From Utricularia gibba (Eukaryota; Streptophyta; Magnoliopsida; Lamiales; Lentibulariaceae), in the NCBI GenBank assembly GCA_002189035.1, contig NEEC01000009.1, positions 1,488,001 through 1,552,000 of the forward strand: a stretch of 64,000 bases of DNA, given 5' to 3'. The position numbers were made by a program, and so were the translations under genes. The notes under the pieces are model-generated. The model worked only from the letters and a program-made list of their open reading frames with translations, searched no databases and was not told where the DNA came from. Positions 12,402 to 24,252 of this stretch are shown here, in pieces. Positions within the stretch are counted from its first letter, which is position 1; every line of letters begins with the position of its first letter.

Positions 12402-15341
12402 TCAGAGCTCATCCTTGGGAACGGGAGCTTCTCTGGGTTTCTCTCGTTGCAGTTTAAATGGGATTGAAGCGTGCTTCTTCAAGAACTTGTAGAGTTCCAC
12501 CACGGTTCGGTCTGTATCTACCGTGATCTACAGGTGAATATCCTCAGGGTGAGAGATCAAAACATCTGGAAAATAAGTATTCTTCTGAAGGGTGATGAAT
12601 ATGCTTACTGGATCAGAGCTTTTCTTTCCGGCGGGGAAGAACAAAATAGTGGGGAATCCATCAGGCTGCGTTGAAAACGCTCATTTTGAGATTGAAAACA
12701 GATGGCATGCCAAAAAGTATGCAAGTATGAAAGGCAGGAATGTGGGTACCTTGGCTCTTGGGTGTTCATTCGTTGTTCCGTCCATTTTTGCTATCACTAG
12801 GGATTCAATGCCATGAAGGTGTTTGGCTAGTTTATTGTAAGTTGGTTCCAGAGCTTGGCAATGTGAACACCAGGGTGCATATAACTAAAATTGGAGAAAA
12901 CAAGGGGTTCAAGAGATATACAGTGTTCCTTGTTTTCGCCAGATGATGGCATTGGTACCTCAAGAAGAACATCTTTGGACTCATCCAGCACAATGTCATC
13001 AAAATTATTGCCCACAACTACCTTGACATCATCATCATTCTACGTCCAATGGAAAAGGAGGAAATCAAGATGACTACCTTGATAGTTATCCTTGTAAAAA
13101 AAAAAAAACTGTATTACTCACTGTCTCAGGTATTGGATCTGATTTGTAAAAGGGCTTTAGACTATCTTCCAGGAAAGCATCTCCGAATGCCTGAACAAAA
13201 TTAAAAAAACAAAAAACGTATTTTTTCAAGGAAAGGTGACCTCATCCACACAAAAGGTGCAAATAAAGAACGATTCCAAATAAAAGGAGACAAAGGAGTT
13301 GTGGAACAAAAAAGTAGGCAACTAAGACATTTAAAGGAATCGATATGCTAAAGGAATGAGCTCAGAAATTCAAAATGTAACTCCACCTTGATTTTCTCCA
13401 CTGTAATATCTCCTTCCAGGAAGTACTTTTTGGTATCATCACCTGCCTCAAACCCCAAAATCTAGAAAAAAGTATTCAACGCTGGGATATCAGAAATCAG
13501 TTCTATGCAGTAGTTAATGAAAGGAAGTAAGTTGACTAGGAAGGTGAATGAATACTTTGGGATCATCTCCACTGACTCCAAAAAAATCAGCCACAGGCTT
13601 TCCTACTTCTTCATTGTCTACTTCAATATATACAAATATAAGCTGCAATAAAAAAAAAAAAAAACAGTGTTAGAGTTGTATAACCATGCTCCAGGGAACT
13701 TCAGCAAAAACTAATTCACATTTAAGTAAATGATGGCAGCAATGCATATGGCATTAGCGCAAAGCATGTGATGCAGCAATGTAACAGGGTTAAGCAAAAT
13801 CAGTTGCATTAGCATCCTTCTAGAAAATAGGCATAGTTACTCTACCTTTCCCTTAAAAGGCTTTGCTGCTTCTTGAAATGTCGTAAAGACTGGCTTTGAG
13901 TTATTTGATGAAGCAAACAGCAAAATCTGATGATAAAAGCATGAAGTGCTATAGATGTCACCATAAAAAAACATGTATAAAAATGTCCTACGCAACAAAA
14001 CACACAAAACATGAGTAAGAGAATGAAAATAAATTAGCCGTTAACCTGCTTCTTAATTGAGCTACCAAATATCAAAGCTGAACTTTCTCGAGTGAAAGTG
14101 GTCACTAAGGGAAGCTTGTTTGCAGAAACAAACTCAGCAATCAAAGCCTTCTTGAACAACCCATCTACACAAGCATATCAAAAGCAATCACCAAAATGTA
14201 AAACATTACCTAAAAGCATGAACTGGTAATACCACTCACCGAAGTAATTCACTTTCTCAGCCTCCTTCTTCAACAAGACCAAAGCTGGGCGTTTGACATC
14301 AGCTTCAAAGTGAAACATCTTTGCCACATTGAGGTTATCAGTTTGGTAAAATGTGACATCATTATCAAGCTTAGATGCAGCTGATAACTCGTCTGAATCA
14401 CGACCTGCAATAATTTTACATATTTACATGACTTACAGACAATTGCTCAATGAAAGAGTGCCCACCCCACACCATGTAGCATCAAGTTTTGGATTTCAAC
14501 ACATCGTGCAAGGAATTCGGATACTTACATACAGTATCTCGAGGAAGCCCAAAACAACTGTCGTTTCAGATGTCAACACTCTTTCTGCTTCCTCCGTAGT
14601 TGTTAAGTTCGATACGCCTGGCCCGATTTTCTTCCGAATCCAGGCTGTGATGGCATCTCTGCGTTTCCGATTAAAAAGAAAAAATCTCGAATTTAACTTA
14701 AATCAGACAAAACTGAAACTTTTCAGCATCTTTCAGCAGAAATGAGACCCCATTTAACACAAGGAAACAGCTCACTTGGTGCGTTGACCAGAATACGGCC
14801 TATGATCTCCATCAACGAAGAAGAACAGAGTAGGAAATCCCTGAACCTCATACTCATCAGAAAGCTCACTCTCTTCCGTGGCATCTACCTTAGCCAGTTT
14901 CACATTCTCCTCTTTCAGCTCCGTAGCAGCGCCTGCAAACTCCGGAGCCAAGGCCTGGCAATGCCCACACCATGGAGCATAAAACTCCACCAGTACATAC
15001 TTATTCTCGTCGACAAAATCGCTAAAATTACCGCTAGTCAGAACAACGACATCCTTCTCATCGATTTCCGGAACACCATCCGTATCCTCGGATCCGATAT
15101 CCGAATGGGCCTCGAGATCCTCGTAATTCTCATACTCATCATCATCCCCATCCTCAAAATCAGATTCCACACCGTCTTCATCACCGCCAGGTACGGCGCC
15201 CTGCGGCTCCGCCTCTTCGAGGAACCTGAGATCCTCGTCATCATCCTCTATTACTGCGCTCCCGCCGTGAGTGTGGTAAGGAATGAGGGAAAACACGAGC
15301 AGGAAGGCGAGTGTGAAGAGAATCAGACGAGCAGCCGCCAT
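12402..15341 (-). CDS. PDIL1-4-like: Protein disulfide isomerase, PDIL1-3/PDIL1-4 type
   Basis: ER-lumen oxidoreductase that forms and reshuffles disulfides. The ATG at 15341 is the first in frame and gives signal peptide [21 protein letters not shown] long acidic stretch rich in Asp/Glu follows (about residues 25-85), typical of this plant subgroup. The first thioredoxin domain has [16 protein letters not shown] near 14950. The middle b and b' domains are spread over many small exons (13050-14770). The second active site is built across an intron: the exon ending DVLLE at about 12973 joins [19 protein letters not shown] at about 12890. [13 protein letters not shown] follows near 12650. The last exon ends in APVPKDEL, with the stop at 12402-12404, so the KDEL retention signal is intact. 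The second active site reads CSHC rather than the usual CGHC. Confidence 0.92.
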
Positions 15342-15931
15342 GCTCACTGAAGGAAAGCCGAGATCCGCCACCGGGAAGACCTCAGAATTTTCTCCATTTA
15401 TAATTTAAATCTAATTTCCCGAAATGTACAATTTTTTACATTAAATTACTTTTTCCACAGTAAGAAAATGGAAAGGACACGACAACATTGTCACTTGATT
15501 TATGGTCAGAAATAAATTTGTAAACTTTAACATTGTAATAACACATTTTAATGCTTTTTAGAGATTTTTTTTTTATTTTCGATAACGAAAAATCACATAA
15601 GATCAATGCAACCGACAGGGTCATAGGACCAATGCAAGTATAATTAACTTTCTGTAACAAAAATTTAATGTATCAAGGGCGTGGGTACGCAGATCGGCAT
15701 TATTGCAAGTGGGCGCTAATTGCTAGGGTTGAAACCATCGGCGTCGTTTAATCAGAAGTCAATAACGCCGCCGCGCCGGCCACCGCGCTACATTTAAGGG
15801 ACCTCACTCGGCTATTAAAGAAAGTGTACTGCCAAGGTCTAGGCGAAAATTTCAACTTGGGAAGTCTAGAAAAAGGTATGAGAAACCAGGATACCGGTGA
15901 GTAGAATTGGGAAGTTTGAAAGCGTTCACGT
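15342..15931. other. Intergenic between PDI and RPL12
   Basis: About 590 bases between two minus-strand genes: the PDI promoter side on the left and the RPL12 3' UTR on the right. No coding region is supported. Confidence 0.5.
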
Positions 15932-16432
15932 TCAATCTTGAGGGATTTCAACGTCTCCGTCACTGATCTCTTGCTGCAAGTCCTTGGGATCCTTTCCGTC
16001 GACGGTGCATCCAACGGAAACACAAGTGCCAAGAATCTCCTTCACGGTGCCGCCCAAATCCTTGGCCATAGAACGGGGCCTCATCACCCTAGCGATGTCG
16101 ATCACGTCGTCGAGTGAAATATTGCCGTTGTGCTTGATATTCTTCGTTTTCTTACGATCGCGCTCGGGCTCCTTCAGCGCCTTGATTACTAGCGCGGCGG
16201 CAGAAGGAACCACGGTGACCTTGGCCTGACGATTTTGAACTGTGAGCTTGACGGTGACGCGAAGCCCCTTCCAGTCCTTGGCGGTTTCCTTAGCGATATC
16301 CTCCCCGATTTTTTTAGGGGAAAGACCTAGAGGGCCGATTTTTGGAGCGAGAGAACTGGCGGCGCCGACCTCACCTCCGGTCACACGAACAAAGACGTCG
16401 ACCACCTGCGTTGGATCGAATTTTGGCGGCAT
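15932..16432 (-). CDS. RPL12: 60S ribosomal protein L12 (uL11)
   Basis: Cytosolic large-subunit protein at the GTPase-associated centre, where it binds the 26S rRNA stalk base together with the P-proteins. A single intronless frame of 166 codons starts with [23 protein letters not shown]. The conserved motifs are [45 protein letters not shown] and the C-terminal [22 protein letters not shown]. Its length is normal for eukaryotic L12. The start ATG at 16432 is the only plausible one. It is divergent from the S40 gene, with about 340 bases between the starts. Confidence 0.97.
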   Translation of the reverse strand: MPPKFDPTQVVDVFVRVTGGEVGAASSLAPKIGPLGLSPKKIGEDIAKETAKDWKGLRVTVKLTVQNRQAKVTVVPSAAALVIKALKEPERDRKKTKNIKHNGNISLDDVIDIARVMRPRSMAKDLGGTVKEILGTCVSVGCTVDGKDPKDLQQEISDGDVEIPQD

Positions 16433-16771
16433 TATTGAGGGTGGCGGAGGCCTGGGATTGTGAGAGTGGGAGGAAAATTGGCAGCCAGAGACCAGAGCGG
16501 ATTAGGGTTTGGTAAAAAGCTTGATCTCAAGCATGAGAGCTGGGCCGTATCAATGGGCCACACCGTTGGGTTACCATTTCTTCTTGAGGGCCCAACTTCA
16601 CAGTTTTAGTTATGGATACAATGGACAATTAAAAAAAAAGAAATCAGGGGAAATTGAAGTTGGTCATCGTCGTGCTGTCGTGAAGGCTAAGATGGAATTA
16701 AAGCGGAGTGAGGCGGAGGCGCAAACCAAAAAAAGACGAAAGACTTGAGAGAAGTGAGAACTACAAAACCG
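16433..16771. promoter_or_regulatory. Divergent promoter region, RPL12 (-) / S40 (+)
   Basis: About 340 bases lie between the RPL12 start and the first ATG of the S40 coding frame, so both genes must draw their promoters from it. The stretch holds 'gggcc' motifs at about 16543 and 16590 (tgggcc and gggccc, site-II-like elements common in ribosomal protein promoters). The ATG at 16692 opens a short frame that could instead be part of the S40 N-terminus. Confidence 0.45.
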
Positions 16772-17242
16772 ATGAAGCCACCGTTGGTCCATAACAAGTC
16801 AATGGCATTCGATGTAGACGATTCCGACGTCGTCCTCTTTAGCAGCGCCACCGCGGCCGCCAAATTGGTGATACATAAGCCAGTGATCAAGAATCAGCCA
16901 GCTTCGCTGCCGAGTAACGTACCGGACTCGTCGAAGATCCTGAGGCAAGAGGAAGAAGGAGAAGCGGCGGAGGAGTGAGAATGGATTTGAGGATTTAGAG
17001 GTGGTGGCGCAGGATGACCGGATTCCGCCGCATGAGTTTTTGGCTAGGGCTAGAAGTAGATTCGGACTGCCTCATCTTTGATGCAGGATGGCATTGGGAG
17101 GACGCACAATAGAAGGGATCTCAGCCGGCTTCGAAACGCGGTTTGGCAGAAAACCGGGTCGAGGACTAGCATTGGCCGGCCATATTATTTCGCTTTACAT
17201 TTTCAGCTGAATGACAAGGGAGAAAAGTATATAGAAGCATGA
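16772..17242 (+). CDS. S40/DUF584 senescence-regulator-like protein (frame-broken)
   Basis: Three successive frames carry the ordered landmarks of the S40 family. The first reads FDVDDSDVVLFSS and SLPSNVPDSSKILRQEEEG (16772-16975). The second reads GFEDLEVVAQDDRIPPHEFLARARSRFGLPHL (from about 16983). The third reads DGIGRTHNRRDLSRLRNAVWQKTG (from 17087). The family consensus V-P-D-W-S-K-I, PPHE-x-x-A and VGRTLKGRDLSRVRNAV is recognisable throughout. The breaks lie near 16976 and in the TTT run at 17077-17079, where one added T joins frames two and three. This is either a decaying gene or, more likely given the same pattern elsewhere, consensus error. The N-terminus is uncertain because the stretch from 16692 may belong to it. 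S40 proteins are small nuclear proteins linked to senescence (family knowledge). Confidence 0.7.
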
Positions 17243-17659
17243 AAATGTAGTAGGGCCTTTTGAAATTAAGAAAATTATATTCAATCGCCGCTTTTTAATG
17301 ATTTTTTTGTAATTTCATAGTGAGGTGGTCCCCAAATTTACCAGAGGGTGAAGCCCATTAAATTCCAGCCCAATAGAAGTTGGGCGTCATTAAAGGGCTT
17401 TTATTAGCGCGGTTCAGTATTGGGTGCGGTTAAGAGGCCCATTACATGGAGAGATGATGACAGTTGACACGTCAACGGAGCTACGGTTAGCAGGTAAACG
17501 TCGTCGTTTTGTTGTTGGCTCTCTTGCACGGCCGGCCGAAGCTGACACATGGTGTGGTGTCGCCTGTAAACCTAGCTCAGTTTTTCTCTTCCTTGGAGGG
17601 GCATTTAGTTGATGAAACGCAGTTTCTCCGTACTCGTCGTGTGATCATCGGATTTTGGA
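17243..17659. promoter_or_regulatory. Intergenic and 5' flank of MON1
   Basis: About 415 bases without coding potential. The GC-richer part from about 17430 probably contains the MON1 5' leader. Confidence 0.4.
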
Positions 17660-20600
17660 ATGCTCCCTCGCTCGCCTTCAACGTCGGGATCGTTGAACGG
17701 CGATGATCGGGGCTGCCTCGACGATATGGATAGGGAACGTAACCCCGATCCAATTGACCTTTCTCTGGACGCCATCGAGAACCAGCTGGCATCAATTTCG
17801 ATGTCTTCTCGTTCAAATGGAGAAAAGGTAGAACCCCCGGTGGAGCAATTGACCATTGGAAAAGCGTTGGCAAATGAAGAATTTGATCTGGATCGAGCGG
17901 ACGGCTATTACGCGGAAGAGGATGTGGATAGTGACTGTAATACCGAGCCTTCGCAGATGATCAAGGAAGCCTCCTCGTCTGTGAGAAACAATTTTGATGT
18001 TGATGAAGTTGATCCGCGGTGGAGCCCCAGCAGCAGTGGTTATGCTGCGGAGAGAGGGAGCACAAGCGGCGGCGATGAGATCAATGAGGACGAGGGGAGC
18101 CGAAGTGAGATCCGCCAGGTAGAAAAGGGAGAAGTTTATCGGCCACCCGAACAGTGGCTTTCTGGAAAACGCGGCGGCGATCAGGTTAGCTTGAAAAGGT
18201 TTTAAGATCGAGATTTAGCACAAATTTATGAAGTTTACTGATGACATATTTTATCGGATTGTGGAAAACTGAAAGGGGATTTTTAGAAAAGCTATCTGCC
18301 AGTGTTAAAGAAACAACGCAATCTAAATGTCCTGTAGAATGATGTCTGCATGTTAGCTGTTTTACATGTATTGATTTGAGTTATTACTGAGCTGCAGGAC
18401 GATGCTTCAATTGCGTGGAGGAAGAGAAAGAAGCACTTTTTTATCTTGAGTCATTCTGGGAAACCTGTATATTCCAGGTTCATATCCATCAATTTTTAAT
18501 TTATCAGGAAGGACACCATTGTTGTGTGAGAACTATATGAAGTGAAGATCTGTGTGAACTCTTTATTTAGATATGGAGACGAGCACAAGCTAGCTGGATT
18601 TTCTGCAACTTTGCAAGCTATCATCTCCTTTGTTGAAAATAAGTAGGCTGCCTCTATCTGCTATATGCATTGAGCGTTTCATTGCATGCAGTGTTATGTA
18701 GCTTACAAATAAACATATAAATTTCTAGGGGAGACAGGGTGAAATTGGTTAGAGCTGGTAAACATCAGGTGAATATCTATCTATTCGTTTGAGACTTTAT
18801 ATTTCATCATTCTTCCACTATTTATTCCTTAGGTGACTTTTTATTATTTAGTGTTGTCACATCCTAGTAAGGTATGAAAGATCATCTATCGACATTTCTT
18901 TGATGGAAAAGGTTTCAAACCGAATATGGAAGTTTAAAATGAGGAACATAATTTTAAAGATTCATGCTGATAATCTTTTTGTAACTTCTTTTTGCTTAAT
19001 TTTATTATTTGAACCTTATGTTCCAGATTGTTTTTCTCGTAAAGGGGCCATTATATTTGGTCTGCATAAGTTGTACTGGAGAAAATTTTGAAGCATTAAA
19101 GGGGCAGCTAGAGCTCCTCTATAGTCAGGTATATTGTCCCATATGTGGTTAAGACATAGATCCTGGTTCATTAATTGTATCAGGAATCCGTGCGTTGTCT
19201 ATTTTTCCTAGTTCAATATCAATCGCTTGTTGAAGGGATTCCTTTATCCTTTATTTTTTGAATGCAGATGATAGTGATTCTGACAAAGTCTGTGAATCGA
19301 TGTTTTGAGAAGAATCCAAAGTTCGATATGACTTCTCTACTTGGAGGGACTGATGTTGTCTTCTCTTCTCTCATCCATTCTTTCAGTTGGTATTTCCTTT
19401 GCTGCAGTGTTCATACTAAAGTAACGTAGGTTCACATCAGTTGTCTTCCTGACGATGGTGTTTTATCATTGTCCATTTTTGTTTTTGATATAGGAATCCT
19501 GCTACTTTTCTGCATGCATACTCTTGTATTCGCGTTCCCTTAGCAATACGCCAAGCTGCTAGTTCTATTCTTCTAGATGTTGCTAGTTCAGGAGTCTTGT
19601 TTGCACTCTTGATGTGTAAAGACAAGGTAATTGCTTACTTCTGCTCCTGTATTGAAAGTTAAGTCTTGGAATTTCTGAATAACTAGATTCATGAACTAAA
19701 TCGCATTATAGGTCATCAGTCTTGTTGGTGCCCAAAAAGCATCCCTTCATCCCGATGATATACTCCTGTTGGCTAACTTTATCACCTCTTCTGAGTCTTT
19801 CAGGTTAGTTGATTTTTCTTTCTTACAACTCTTGTGTGCTTCATTTGTGAACAGGGATTGAAAATGTGAATTCATATGTTAGAATTTACATTGAAACATG
19901 AGAGAGAATTAAGAAAGCATCTAGTATCCACCTTATGTTCATTGATATAATTTCGGAAAACATCTTTAATGTTCTTATCGGTGCATGCAGGACATTTGAA
20001 TCTTTCTCTCCAATTTGCCTTCCAAAATATAATCCCATGGCATTTCTATATGCTTATGTCCATTACTTTGATGTAAGTTGCAGTAAGTTCTAAGATGTGT
20101 CCTCTAGATTTTCATGGAATCAGTGCTCCACCAAATTGGCGGAGCAGTTGATCTTTATGTATTATTAGTTATTTCCTTTATTTCACTTTATATGATATTC
20201 ATTATACATCAGCTGACTGTGAACATTATATCTGATGGCAGATTGACACGTACCTGATTCTGCTCACTACTAGGTCAGATGACTTTTATCATCTCAAAGA
20301 CAGCAGGTACTGAGTTATTTTATCAGGAGAGGAATCGGAAATGAATCTGTCTACAAATAGAATATTTGTGAAATCTAGGGGTGAGGAATAAATTGACTTT
20401 GCTGCTCCTGCAATAGTTTTAAATATCAGATTGAATCCTGCTTTCACTTGCATCTTTAAGCGCCATTGGTGTTTTGGAAATATGATGCTTGTTTGATAGA
20501 AAGCCCCCTTTTGAGTTTCTTCTGCCAACCTGACCAGCATAGCTTATTGCCATGATTTATCATCAAAAGGAGACGTGTGCTGCATCTTACAGGATTCAAA

Positions 20601-21396
20601 TTGAGAGCGTTCTTCAGAAGTCAAATGTTCTGAGTGAAGTTCAGAGGTCATTGGTAGATGGTGGCTTGCATATTGAAGATTTGCCTGATGGCCCCTCTTC
20701 TAGTGGTGTAGCCACAACTTCAGTTCAACCAAGGGCTTCCGTGGATTCTGTTAGGGCAACTGCAGAAGCGTTTATTGGAATCGGTGGACCAGCTGGGCTA
20801 TGGCATTTCATGTACAAGAGCATTTATCTTGACCAGTATGTGTCTTCTGAGTTCTCATCACCAATCAACAGCCTGAAGCAGCAGAAGAGGTAACTGAGGT
20901 GCAGTTGTTTTGGAACTCTATATATTTCTCAACCTCATTGAGGCACTTCGATTTGTAGATTGTATCGAGCATACCAAAATATTTATATGACAATGCACAG
21001 TAAGGATGTTGGACCTCATAAAACCCAATTCAGAAGAGATAACAGTTACGGTAAGTTTGCTTTCCTGTATTGCAAGGTTGCATTTATTTTCCTTAATAAC
21101 TTCCTTGTACTTAGTTCCAGTCGGTTCACTCCCCTTATTTCCTGCTCTTTCATTCTCAGTTCTGCTATGTTGGGTCACACCAGATTTTGAACTGTATGCT
21201 GCCTTTGATCCCCTTGCTGACAAGGTTTAGATTACTTCTCCCACTTCTCTTTTCGACTGGTAATCCCGAGATGATCATGGATTCTTCCCATTTGTTGCAG
21301 GCACATGCTATAAAAGTATGCAACCGGATCTGTCAATGGGTCAAGGATCTGGAAAAAGAAGTTTTCCTTCAGGGAGCCAGCCCTTTCTCATGGTGA
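17660..21396 (+). CDS. MON1: MON1 / SAND family vacuolar fusion protein
   Basis: Subunit of the MON1-CCZ1 guanine-nucleotide exchange complex that activates Rab7/RABG3 on late endosomes and drives vacuolar trafficking (family knowledge). The ATG at 17660 starts an acidic, Ser-rich N-terminus ending in [16 protein letters not shown]. The conserved longin-type core then follows in small exons: [133 protein letters not shown]. The last exon, [25 protein letters not shown], ends SPFSW with the stop at 21394-21396. About 13 exons are present with no frame breaks. In Arabidopsis this is the single-copy SAND gene At2g28390. Confidence 0.93.
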
Positions 21397-24252
21397 TGGT
21401 AGTAGTAGTCACACACATTTTGTCCGGGGTGCGCCTATACATATCATTCTCCTATTTCCCCTCCTTTTTTTTTTCTTTTTCATAGTCCGGCTGTACTTTT
21501 CGCATGATGCATTTTCTAGCTGTTTACTTAACTGAGCTCTAGGGTACCGTACCACCTCCCCTCATCAAGCAGGCGCACTAGAAACTTTTGTACTACAATA
21601 TCTGGTCCGATCTCTCTACAGATCTTCACCACCAGTTGGGTGCATTCGTGTATTTTTGCATGTGATTTTTCTAGGGCTCAGGCATTGGCTCCAAGCAACG
21701 GCCACCCACCTCGCAGTGCCTCAGCTTTTCCAATACAATTGAAAAGACAGAGGGCGTGCAGATGTGTGGAAAAAAAAGGTGTTTCGTGTTCCAGCAGCTT
21801 CTGTCTGCACGTGTACCCAACAAGTAAAGTAACTTCACCCATCCCTCCTCCCCCCACCCCACATACTGTCTTCCATTCTATTCATCCCCCTCGGGAAAAA
21901 AGTAGACATTTTACTGCTAGTTTTTGTCCCAACAGCACCCCAACCCTCTCTGGGTCGGGTCACTAGGCACCCGGGTCACCCTGTTCTATGGAAATGTTGT
22001 CTTACTCTTTCCCCAGGTTTCAATTTTTGCATTATTTATGTATTGTTTTGATCGAAATTGGTATAAAATGCTACCTTGGAGGTATGTCGCGTAAAAGAAT
22101 GTAATTATTCTTGGTGCGTAGAAGGACATAATAATTATGTGATAAGTGTGATGGGCATTTATGGTATTGGTTGCGGATGCACCGTTTTACGAATGCCAAC
22201 AATATAATGCTTTTCATAGACAAGCAGAGGGGGTGACGAGGCCTTTAATTGTGGGGCCGGACAATAATGCCCCTCCTATTCCTCATGAAAGATCCAGGGG
22301 GAGTTTTAAGGAGGCAATAAGCATCTTCTTCTTCTTCTTTTATAGTTTTCATTTCAAATCCTGTCCCCCTGCGCTGCAAAAACGCACCCACTCATACACA
22401 AAGTACGTGGAAAGGGCGTCCCCTGATTCCCTGTAAAGGTGTATGACGTGCAACTAAATTTGAAAGTGAAAGTGAAATACTCGAGGGATGGTCTCATGAA
22501 TGGGAGCAGTGCAGGGGGTAAGTGATGTTGGGGGAGAGGATTTGAACAAACTTCCCTGTTCTCATGATAAAAGAGAGAATTTGACTAGCCTTGAATGTGA
22601 TGACGACTTCACAAGCAAAAGGGGTATGGGCTGGTTGAGAGGTACAACCATGTCTGCATTATTGTATGTATAGCTACATTGTCACCAATCTTTCGTACAC
22701 AGTGCCTCATCTCCTCCCCTGAACTGAATTGCTACCGTCTTGTAACTGGAGCAAGTATTATGCATTCATCAAGAATCATGATAATATTGCAGACTTGTGA
22801 AGACCTCCCTTCACTTCCCACTTCATGAGTTACTATTACCCTTCTTTGATCCTCTACTCGTCTGTATATTTTTAGAGTTAAATGTGGAGGATGAGATCAG
22901 GCAGAGGGAGAATGTTTGTAATAATGATGGTTCATGTGGTGGTGGGGATGAGATGTGAATGTGATTTGACAAAAGCTTAAGACGAAGAAGATTTACATGT
23001 AGAATGATGGGAAATGTGTGGGTGTGAGTTGTGGGCTGGGAGAAAGGGTAGCTTTGTTGTCACGGTACAACTTCTGTATGCAAGCAAAAATATGCGTTAT
23101 GTATTATACTATTGAACTTCATTAGACACCAGCATGCCATCTCCGAGCTCGATGGTTGGAATGATTCTTAGTGCGCAGTAAAGAAGGTTGCTGTTAGTGT
23201 GTTTTATGGTTTAGTGGGTGGGAAGTGGGAAAAGTGGAAAGTTGGTATTCACGCCACGGTGATGGTGCAGTGCAGGGGCGCTGTATGTGCACAGCGATTA
23301 GATTAGATGCAGCGGCCGGGCAGCCAGCCCAGCTCCTGGCTTTTGCCAGCTCCAGCAGCAGCAGCAGGGGTAGTATAAAATAACATAAAAAAGATGTCGA
23401 TTTCGGAGCTTTATACATCATTGAATGCGAAAGTTTTCCATTCCGTAGCTTGTGAATCCAACAGAAAAAAGAAAAGGCGCTTTCTTCCTTCTTTTCACTT
23501 CACTTGCTCCGCAACTTCAATCTTGTTCTACCTTTGTGTTTTCTGCTTTCGTTTTCCTGTCTTCACTTCAACTCTTGCAGATCCTCTTCAAGGGCGTCTC
23601 TTTTTTCCGAGAAATCATATGTTCGGTCATTGACTCTGCATAAGCTTCCCCATCACCCTCTTTTATGTGATCTTTGGGGTCTCCTTTTGTGGAAACTCAA
23701 ACCTGTGTGTCGATTTGAGGGAAAAAAACAGGGTAACCGAAGTACCGAGGAACGCTTGAAGCGAGTGTGGTGCTGGGTTACATCAAACAGGAAATCTGTA
23801 TTTAGATGGTTAGAGCAGTGTAAGGAATGAATTTAGTAGCTTTTGGAAGCAGTGGGCCTTTCGCGTGGTTTTTTGAGTGGTAGATTTTGTTCCCTCATTG
23901 GGTGAAAATTTGAAGCTTTGAGTGGATACTCAAAGGTTGTCTCTTGTGTGAGAAGAAGGGATAAAATGGGAGGCGAAAAAGGAGCAAATATCATTTTGTC
24001 AGTATGCATGCAAAGCTGCAGAGCTTTTGTTAAGCTTCCCTGTCTGCTCCCTTCTTGAAATACTCCAAGTTGGAGTTCATTTCTCAGCCATCCATCAAAA
24101 CCCTGAACGAAAATCTGCCTTATTTTCCGAATACTTCCATCTGATCCTTCTGGTTCGGCCGCGAGTTCTTTAGAAATAAGTGAACTTCATTCTGTATTTG
24201 CTGGTTTTCTGACCGAGAGTTTTGGAGGAATTTCTTTTCGGCTTCTGGAAAA
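21397..24252. promoter_or_regulatory. Long intergenic region and 5' regulatory/leader region of the HD-ZIP III gene
   Basis: Nearly 2.9 kb without a supported coding gene between MON1 and the REVOLUTA-type gene. The first few hundred bases should be the MON1 3' UTR. The short open frames here have no recognisable protein features. A TATA-like box TATAAAA at 23374-23380, followed by a CT-rich leader of about 850 bases with several upstream ATGs (for example 23394), fits the long uORF-containing leaders known for HD-ZIP III genes. The transcript start itself is inferred. Confidence 0.45.
23374..23380 (+). promoter_or_regulatory. Candidate TATA box of the HD-ZIP III gene
   Basis: TATAAAA sits in an otherwise GC-moderate stretch and is followed by CT-rich sequence continuing to the ATG at 24253. 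It would produce a leader of roughly 850 nt. No other comparably placed TATA element stands out. Confidence 0.4.

Noticed and set aside
21640-22436. Small genes in the MON1-REV intergenic region (for example 21640-21966 and 22161-22436)
   Set aside because: The open frames are short, low in complexity, without recognisable motifs, and lie in the expected 3' UTR and promoter sequence.
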